A stretch of 64,000 nt of DNA. It comes from Cryobacterium psychrotolerans. GTDB taxonomy: Bacteria > Actinomycetota > Actinomycetes > Actinomycetales > Microbacteriaceae. The notes below the pieces were generated by a model, which was given only the letters and a program-made list of their open reading frames with translations, made no database searches and was not told the DNA's origin. How positions within the stretch are numbered: position 1 is the first letter of the stretch; each line of letters starts with the position of its first letter. Position numbers and translations under genes: made by a program. This document shows, piece after piece, positions 58,841-64,000 of the stretch. The DNA is taken from contig NZ_FNFU01000001.1 in the NCBI RefSeq assembly GCF_900101115.1, forward strand, positions 248,001 through 312,000, in the 5' to 3' direction.

Positions 58841-59690
58841 GGTCCGTGGAACGGCGGCAGCCTGGGGGCTGCTGCCGTTCGCGGTGTATGTGCTGCTGTT
58901 CCTCGCCGTGCCCACCATCATCGCCGTCGGCACGGGCTTCGTCGACGAATCGGGTTCCTTCACCTGGCACACGGTGGCGGCGCTGGGCAGTCCGGAAGTG
59001 CTGACCACGTTCGCCAATTCATTCTGGCTGTCGGCGCTGACCGCGGTGGTCGGCGCCCTGGTCGGCGGCCTGGCCTGCTACGCGCTGCTCGGCGCCCGGC
59101 CCGACGGGGCCCTCCGTTCCGCGGTCGACTCGCTCAGCGGAGTGCTCGCCCAATTCGGCGGCGTCATGCTCGCGTTCGCGTTCGTCGCGACCATCGGCAT
59201 CCAGGGCATGGTGACCCTGTTCCTGCGCGACGTCTTCGGTCTCGACATCTTCGAAGACGGCGTCTGGATCTACGCGATGCCCGGCCTGGTGCTGCCCTAC
59301 CTGTACTTCCAGGTGCCCCTGATGATCATCACCTTCATGCCGGCGCTCGAGTCGCTGAAACCGGCCTGGGCCGAGGCGAACGCCACCCTCGGCGGCACGG
59401 CGGCGAGCTACTGGCTGCGCATCGCCTTCCCGGTGCTGGCGCCGTCGTTCTTCGGCAGCCTGTTGCTTTTGTTCGCGAACGCGTTCTCGTCGTACGCCAC
59501 CGCCGCGGCGCTGATCAGCCAGGGGTCGCAGATCGCGCCCCTGCAGATCCGCGCGGCGCTCACCAGCGAAACCATGCTCGGACAGGAGAACCTGGCCGGG
59601 GCACTGGCGCTGGGGATGATTTTGGTGATGGCCGTCGTCATGCTCGGCTACTCGGCGCTGGCGTCCCGGGCCGCGAGGTGGCAGCGATGA
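58830..59690 (+). CDS. ABC transporter permease 1, probably with CTG start
   Basis: A 286-residue permease with six transmembrane segments and the coupling motif EANATLGGTAASYWLRIAFPVLAPS (EAA loop). The conserved start of helix 1 (AAWGLLPFAVYVLLFLAVPTII) requires initiation near base 58830-58850. No ATG, GTG or TTG is in frame there. CTG at 58830 gives (M)SSRVRGTAAAWGLLPF and an 11-base overlap with the binding-protein gene. A GTG at about 58881 would remove the first half of helix 1. The start is therefore a proposal. Works with permease 2 and the ATPase at 60532. Confidence 0.85.
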   Translation: MSSRVRGTAAAWGLLPFAVYVLLFLAVPTIIAVGTGFVDESGSFTWHTVAALGSPEVLTTFANSFWLSALTAVVGALVGGLACYALLGARPDGALRSAVDSLSGVLAQFGGVMLAFAFVATIGIQGMVTLFLRDVFGLDIFEDGVWIYAMPGLVLPYLYFQVPLMIITFMPALESLKPAWAEANATLGGTAASYWLRIAFPVLAPSFFGSLLLLFANAFSSYATAAALISQGSQIAPLQIRAALTSETMLGQENLAGALALGMILVMAVVMLGYSALASRAARWQR

Positions 59691-60535
59691 GCGCAGGCCT
59701 CCGCAGCGGCGGAGTCGCGCACGCGCCCGCTCGGGGCATCCGGATTGCCATCCTCGGTGTCATCGGGCTGCTCTTCGCGGTGCCGATCGTTGCCATGGTC
59801 GAGTTCACCCTGCGCAAGGGACTGGGCGGAGGCCACGACTTTTCGCGCTGGATCACCCTGTTCCAGAGTGGGTTCACCGGCCAGTACCGCCCCCTGCTCG
59901 TCGCCGCCGGCAACTCGGTCGCCCTGGCGATCGGCACCGTCCTGATCGTGCTCCTGCTGCTCGTTCCGACCATGATCCTGATCCAGCTGCGGTTCCCCCG
60001 GTTGCGCCGGCCCATGGAAGTCATCTGCATCCTGCCCGTCAGCATCCCGGCGATCGTCCTGGTCGTCGGCCTCGCCCCGGTGTATTCGATGGTTGCTAGG
60101 CTCTTCGGCAGCGGCGTCTGGACCCTGACCTTCGCGTACGGCGTCACCGTTCTGCCCTACGCCTACCGGGCGATCCAGTCCAACCTGGATGCCGTCGACG
60201 CGCGCACGCTCAGCGAGGCCGCCCGCTCGCTCGGGGCGGGCTGGGGAACCGTGCTCCTGCGGGTGCTGCTGCCGGGCCTGCGCCGCGGCATCCTCGCCGG
60301 GGCGTTCATCTCGGTCGCGGTCGTGCTCGGCGAGTTCACCATCGCGTCGCTGCTGAACCGGGTCAACCTGCAGACCGCGCTCGTGGTCGTGAGCAAGAGC
60401 GACCCGTACACGGCCGTCATCGTGTCCCTCCTCGCCCTCGCGTTCGCCTTCCTGCTGCTGCTGACCATCGGCCGGCTCGGTGCGGCGCGCACGCGTTCCC
60501 CGCGGCCGCGTTCCCTCTCGAAAGGCTTGTCATGA
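59687..60535 (+). CDS. ABC transporter permease 2
   Basis: A 282-residue membrane permease with six transmembrane helices. IRIAILGVIGLLFAVPIVAMV is helix 1, and the EAA loop is LSEAARSLGAGWGTVLLRVLLPGLRRG with the conserved Gly. It is the PotC/PhnV/ThiP-like partner of permease 1. The ATG at 59687 overlaps the previous stop as ATGA; an in-frame ATG at 59678 is less likely. Its end overlaps the ATPase start by four bases. Confidence 0.92.
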   Translation: MSAGLRSGGVAHAPARGIRIAILGVIGLLFAVPIVAMVEFTLRKGLGGGHDFSRWITLFQSGFTGQYRPLLVAAGNSVALAIGTVLIVLLLLVPTMILIQLRFPRLRRPMEVICILPVSIPAIVLVVGLAPVYSMVARLFGSGVWTLTFAYGVTVLPYAYRAIQSNLDAVDARTLSEAARSLGAGWGTVLLRVLLPGLRRGILAGAFISVAVVLGEFTIASLLNRVNLQTALVVVSKSDPYTAVIVSLLALAFAFLLLLTIGRLGAARTRSPRPRSLSKGLS

Positions 60536-61599
60536 CCCAGGCACACTCAGGCGCCGGCCCCGGCGCCGTCGTCGAATTCCGCGGCGTGGTCAAGGAGTTC
60601 GCCGGGCACCGGGCGCTGGCCGGCTTCGACCTCACCCTGCGGGCCGGAGAATTCGTGGCCCTGCTCGGCCCGAGCGGCAGCGGGAAAACCACGGCCCTCC
60701 GTGTGCTCGCCGGGCTCGAATCGACGGATGCCGGCAGCATTCTGCTGAACGGAGCCGACGTCTCGAGGCTGCCGGCGAGCAGACGCGACATGGGGATGGT
60801 GTTCCAGGCATACTCGCTCTTTCCGCACCTCAGCGCCGGCGAAAACGTGGAGTTCGGTTTGCGCATGCGCAAGGTGAGTCCGGAGGAGCGTCGGAGCCGC
60901 GCTCGTGCCGCTCTGGCCCTCGTCGAGCTGGACGCCCACCACGACCGGTACGCCCACCAGCTGTCCGGGGGGCAGCAGCAGCGCGTTGCGCTGGCCAGGG
61001 CCCTCGTCACGCAGCCGCGCGTCCTGCTGCTCGACGAGCCGCTTTCGGCCCTGGACGCCCGGGTGCGTGTGCAGTTGCGCGAGGAGATCCGGCGGATCCA
61101 GACCGACCTCGGCATCACCACCCTGTTCGTCACCCACGACCAGGATGAGGCCCTGGCCGTGGCGGACCGGGTCGCGGTCATGCGGGCCGGCAGCATCGAG
61201 CAGATCGGTACGCCGGAGGACCTCTACGCCCGGCCGGTCTCCCCGTTCGTGGCCGATTTCGTCGGTCTGAACAATCGCGTGGCCGGCGTCGTGCGGCACG
61301 GGTTCGCTCAGGTGCACGGAACGGCGCTGCCCCTGGTCGACCCGTCACAGGCGGACGGAGGCGTGCAGGTCTTCGTGCGCCCCGAAGACGTCGAATTTGC
61401 CGCCGCAGGGGTCGCAGGGGTGGTCACCTCGTCCAGCTTCCTCGGGTCGCTCAGGCGCACGGGGGTGCGTTTGGAGGACGGCACGACCCTGGTCACCCAG
61501 CACAGCGTGCGCCTGAATCCTGCCCTCGGCGCGCGGGTGCACCTCGCCTTCACCGGTGCGCCGGTAACGGTCGAGACCAGTCCTAGACTGGGTGAGTGA
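60532..61599 (+). CDS. ABC transporter ATP-binding protein (PotA/FbpC-like)
   Basis: A 355-residue importer ATPase: Walker A LLGPSGSGKTTALRVLAG, Q-loop MVFQAYSLFPHLSAGENVEFGL, signature LSGGQQQRVALARALV, Walker B VLLLDEPLSALDARVR and switch His FVTHDQDEALAVADRVAV. A C-terminal OB/TOBE domain follows (VRPEDVEFAAAGVAG...). It energises the two permeases upstream. A TAGACT hexamer inside its 3' end may serve as promoter for the next gene. Confidence 0.94.
   Translation: MTQAHSGAGPGAVVEFRGVVKEFAGHRALAGFDLTLRAGEFVALLGPSGSGKTTALRVLAGLESTDAGSILLNGADVSRLPASRRDMGMVFQAYSLFPHLSAGENVEFGLRMRKVSPEERRSRARAALALVELDAHHDRYAHQLSGGQQQRVALARALVTQPRVLLLDEPLSALDARVRVQLREEIRRIQTDLGITTLFVTHDQDEALAVADRVAVMRAGSIEQIGTPEDLYARPVSPFVADFVGLNNRVAGVVRHGFAQVHGTALPLVDPSQADGGVQVFVRPEDVEFAAAGVAGVVTSSSFLGSLRRTGVRLEDGTTLVTQHSVRLNPALGARVHLAFTGAPVTVETSPRLGE
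61584..61589 (+). promoter_or_regulatory. Internal -10 element (TAGACT) for the AI-2E-type gene
   Basis: Within the ABC ATPase coding sequence; six bases (GGGTGA) before the GTG at 61596. It would allow the last two genes to be expressed without the importer. Confidence 0.45.
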
Positions 61600-62843
61600 A
61601 GGAACCCACGGACAAGCCAGGCCTCGGTGGACTCTTCCGCGGCCGCGTTCGACGCGCTCCCGCCGACCTGCCCCGGCACGTGCCGAGGCACGAGCACAAC
61701 GGCGTGGACGAGAACATTCCCCCCGGCATCCGGCTCGCAGGGGCGTGGTCGTGGCGCCTGCTGGCCATCGCGGGAGCGGCCGCCGTCCTCATCTTCCTGA
61801 TCATCCAGCTGCGGCTCATCGTCATCCCGCTGCTGGTCGCCGTGCTGGTCTCGGCCCTCCTGGTTCCGTTCGTGTCCTTCCTGGTCCGCCACCGGTGGCC
61901 GAGGGGCCTCTCCGTCGCGCTCGCCCTGCTGGGCACCCTGGCGGTCGTCGGGGGACTCATCGCACTCGCGGCCTCGCAGATCGCCGCCGGGTCCTCTGAC
62001 CTGACCCAGAGGTTCGAGGCGTCGGTCGAGAAGCTGAAGGCCGCGCTGCTCGCGTCGCCGCTGCAGCTCACCGAGAGCCAGCTCAACGACTACCTCGACC
62101 AGGCGAATCAGGCAATCCAGTCCGACAGCCAGGTCTTCATCACCGGCGCGTTGTCCGTGGGGTCCTCGGTCGGGCATCTCGTTGCGGGGTTCCTGTTGGC
62201 CCTGTTCAGCCTGCTGTTCATCCTGATCGACGGGAAGGGCATCTGGGACTGGATCGTGCGGATCTTCCCCCGCCGTGCCCGCGCCGCCGTCGACGGGGCC
62301 GGCATCGCCGGCTGGTCGACCCTGGGCAACTTCGCCAAGGTGCAGATCCTGGTGGCCTCGATCGACGCGGTCGGAATCGGCGTCGGCGCCGCCCTGCTCG
62401 GCGTGCCGTTGGCCGTCCCGATCGGCATCCTCGTCTTCCTCGGCTCGTTCATCCCGATCGTCGGAGCCGTGGCCACCGGAATCGTCGCCGTGATCATCGC
62501 CCTCCTTTTCAACGGCCCCGGCTACGCCCTGGCCATGCTCGGCGTCGTTCTGCTCGTCCAGCAGGTCGAAGGGCATGTGCTGCAGCCCCTGATCATGGGA
62601 ACCGCCGTCAAGGTGCACCCGCTCGCCGTCGTGCTCGCCGTCGGTGCCGGGTCGTTGCTCGCCGGCATCCCGGGCGCACTCTTCGCCGTGCCGGTGGCCG
62701 CGGTGCTCAACGTGATGACCAACTACATTCACAGCGGCGTCTGGCGCGCCGTTCCGCCGCCCGCGGGCGACCTGCTCGGTTCTCCGCTCTGGCAGACGGT
62801 GCCGCGCCGCCCAGGATTCCGCCGAACGGAGAACCCCGAATGA
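61596..62843 (+). CDS. AI-2E family (PerM-type) membrane protein
   Basis: A 415-residue polytopic protein with an Arg-rich cytoplasmic N-terminus and about eight helices. The family signatures are LVSALLVPFVSFLVRHRWPRGLSVALAL, an extracytoplasmic helical region (TQRFEASVEKLKAALLASP), and PIVGAVATGIVAVIIALLF with QQVEGHVLQPLIMG. Members export AI-2 or act as Na+/H+ antiporters; the role here is unknown. The GTG start overlaps the ATPase stop (GTGA). The stop overlaps the ilvA start (ATGA). Confidence 0.92.
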   Translation: MKEPTDKPGLGGLFRGRVRRAPADLPRHVPRHEHNGVDENIPPGIRLAGAWSWRLLAIAGAAAVLIFLIIQLRLIVIPLLVAVLVSALLVPFVSFLVRHRWPRGLSVALALLGTLAVVGGLIALAASQIAAGSSDLTQRFEASVEKLKAALLASPLQLTESQLNDYLDQANQAIQSDSQVFITGALSVGSSVGHLVAGFLLALFSLLFILIDGKGIWDWIVRIFPRRARAAVDGAGIAGWSTLGNFAKVQILVASIDAVGIGVGAALLGVPLAVPIGILVFLGSFIPIVGAVATGIVAVIIALLFNGPGYALAMLGVVLLVQQVEGHVLQPLIMGTAVKVHPLAVVLAVGAGSLLAGIPGALFAVPVAAVLNVMTNYIHSGVWRAVPPPAGDLLGSPLWQTVPRRPGFRRTENPE

Positions 62844-64000
62844 CCAGTGTTTCCCTCGTTGGGCCCAGCCTGGCCGACTTCGAAGCGGCGCGAGCGGTGG
62901 TCGCGCGCGTCGCCGATGTGACGCCGATGGAGAGCTCACGCTACCTTGCGACCATCCTGGGCGCACCGGTGTTCCTCAAGTGCGAGAACCTGCAGCGCAC
63001 CGGATCCTACAAGATCCGCGGCGCGTACAACCGGCTCTCCAAGCTCACCGACGAGGAGAAGGCCCGCGGCGTCGTGGCGGCGTCGGCCGGCAACCACGCC
63101 CAGGGCGTCGCGTTCGCGGCCAGGGAACTGGGCATCAAGGCGACGATCTTCATGCCGGTCGGCGTGGCCCTGCCGAAGCTCCAGGCCACCCGCGACTACG
63201 GCGCCGACGTCATCCTCCGCGGGCACACCGTGTCCGAGCCGCTGATGGCCGCCGCCGCCTACGCCGCCGAGACCGGCGCGATCCTGATCCCGCCCTTCGA
63301 CCACGTGGATGTCGTGACCGGGCAGGGCACCCTCGGCCTCGAGATCCTCGACCAGGTCCCCGATCTTGCCACGATCATCGTCCCCATCGGCGGGGGCGGA
63401 CTCATCTCCGGCGTCGCCAGCGCGCTCAAGCAGCGAGCCGCTCAGGACGGGCGCGTCATCCGCGTCATCGGCGTGCAGGCGGCCAACGCGGCGGCCTACC
63501 CGGCCTCCCTCGAGGCCGGCGAGGCCGTCGAGGTCACCATCCTGCCGACGATCGCCGACGGGATCGCCGTCGCGAGGCCGGGCCTGCTCAACTTCGAGAT
63601 CATCCGCGACGTCGTGGACGAGATCGTCACGGTCAGCGAGGACGACATCGCCCGGGCCCTCCTGGTGCTGATGGAGCGCGCCAAACTGGTGGTCGAACCG
63701 GCCGGGGCCGTCGCGGTGGCGGCCCTCCTCGCCGGCAAGGTCACCGCGTCGGGGCCGACCGTCGCCATCCTCTCCGGAGGCAACATCGACCCGCTTCTCA
63801 TGCAGCGCGTGATCAGCCACGGGCTTGCCGCATCGGGGCGCTACCTCACCCTGCGGATCATGCTGCCCGACCGTCCGGGCCAGCTCGCGCGGATCGCCGA
63901 ACTGCTCGCCGAGGCGCAGGCCAACGTGATCGAAGTGCTGCACACCCGCCATGGCGTGAGCATGCAGCTGAGTGAGGTGGAACTGGACATCAGCGTCGAG
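62840..64000 (+). CDS. ilvA: Threonine ammonia-lyase, 3' end beyond the window
   Basis: 387 codons are open to the window end. The PLP enzyme deaminates threonine to 2-oxobutanoate for isoleucine synthesis or catabolism. Seen: LATILGAPVFLKCENLQRTGSYKIRGAYNRL with the PLP Lys, VAASAGNHAQGVAFAA, IGGGGLISGVASALK and VAILSGGNIDPLL. A single C-terminal ACT domain starts at GRYLTLRIMLPDRPGQLARI. Total length should be about 400 residues, as in the short (TdcB or actinobacterial IlvA) type. ATGA overlap with the AI-2E-type gene. It extends the operon that begins at 57710. Confidence 0.93.
   Translation, partial: MTSVSLVGPSLADFEAARAVVARVADVTPMESSRYLATILGAPVFLKCENLQRTGSYKIRGAYNRLSKLTDEEKARGVVAASAGNHAQGVAFAARELGIKATIFMPVGVALPKLQATRDYGADVILRGHTVSEPLMAAAAYAAETGAILIPPFDHVDVVTGQGTLGLEILDQVPDLATIIVPIGGGGLISGVASALKQRAAQDGRVIRVIGVQAANAAAYPASLEAGEAVEVTILPTIADGIAVARPGLLNFEIIRDVVDEIVTVSEDDIARALLVLMERAKLVVEPAGAVAVAALLAGKVTASGPTVAILSGGNIDPLLMQRVISHGLAASGRYLTLRIMLPDRPGQLARIAELLAEAQANVIEVLHTRHGVSMQLSEVELDISVE

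Overview
The window is 64 kb of very GC-rich, densely packed bacterial chromosome. Gene content and order point to an actinobacterium of the family Microbacteriaceae; I cannot fix the genus. The clues are an eno / DivIC-like / DUF501 / subtilase block, metG-tatD-rsmA-ispE, glmU-prs, rplY-pth-mfd-mazG, a NAD(P)-type Mfd-MazG neighbourhood, an actinobacterial protein O-mannosyltransferase next to rsmI, and a DUF4287 protein. Almost everything looks like core chromosome. I see no phage, transposase, integrase, CRISPR array or plasmid function.

Layout. 1-8.2 kb: end of a Gfo/Idh/MocA oxidoreductase, a PepSY-like secreted protein, a sulfurtransferase, a LysM lipoprotein, sdaA, a CoA-binding protein with metY, and a FAD amine oxidase. 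8.2-20.2 kb: fatty-acid desaturase, protein mannosyltransferase, rsmI, a quinone oxidoreductase, then metG-tatD-rsmA-DUF4287-ispE and an ABC-F protein. 20.2-23.6 kb: the methionine importer metQNI behind an unusual leader, then a MarR regulator. 23.6-35.7 kb: tRNA-Gln, glmU, prs, an APC permease, gnd, rplY, pth, mfd, mazG. 35.8-38.6 kb: a two-gene exporter with a histidine-rich ATPase, and ferritin. 38.6-45.3 kb: hisS, eno, DivIC-like protein, DUF501, subtilase, type II NADH dehydrogenase, tRNA-Leu(UAA). 45.3-54.2 kb: Ppx/GppA, a large Ig-like membrane protein, a tight operon of PLP aldolase-like enzyme / sugar-lactone oxidase / GH1 glycosidase, and a second ABC exporter. 54.3-64 kb: lemA-M48 protease, an AlkZ/YcaQ-like glycosylase, and a long overlapping operon of an ABC importer, an AI-2E-type membrane protein and threonine ammonia-lyase (cut by the window end).

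The most striking non-coding signal is a set of twelve large intergenic palindromes in three sequence families (here called A, B and C). They sit directly behind stop codons and in nearly every convergent gene junction. Two are perfect, spacer-less palindromes of 78 bp (28015-28092) and 62 bp (56255-56316).

A second genome-style signal is transcription-translation architecture. About nineteen start codons are preceded by a -10-like hexamer (pattern NANNNT, usually TANNNT) exactly 6, or in three cases 7, bases upstream, as expected for leaderless mRNAs. The rule also predicts a 35-codon leader ORF in front of metQ that ends inside the metQ start codon. In contrast, pth, one ABC permease and the LysM lipoprotein seem to lack any ATG/GTG/TTG start at the position their protein sequence demands.
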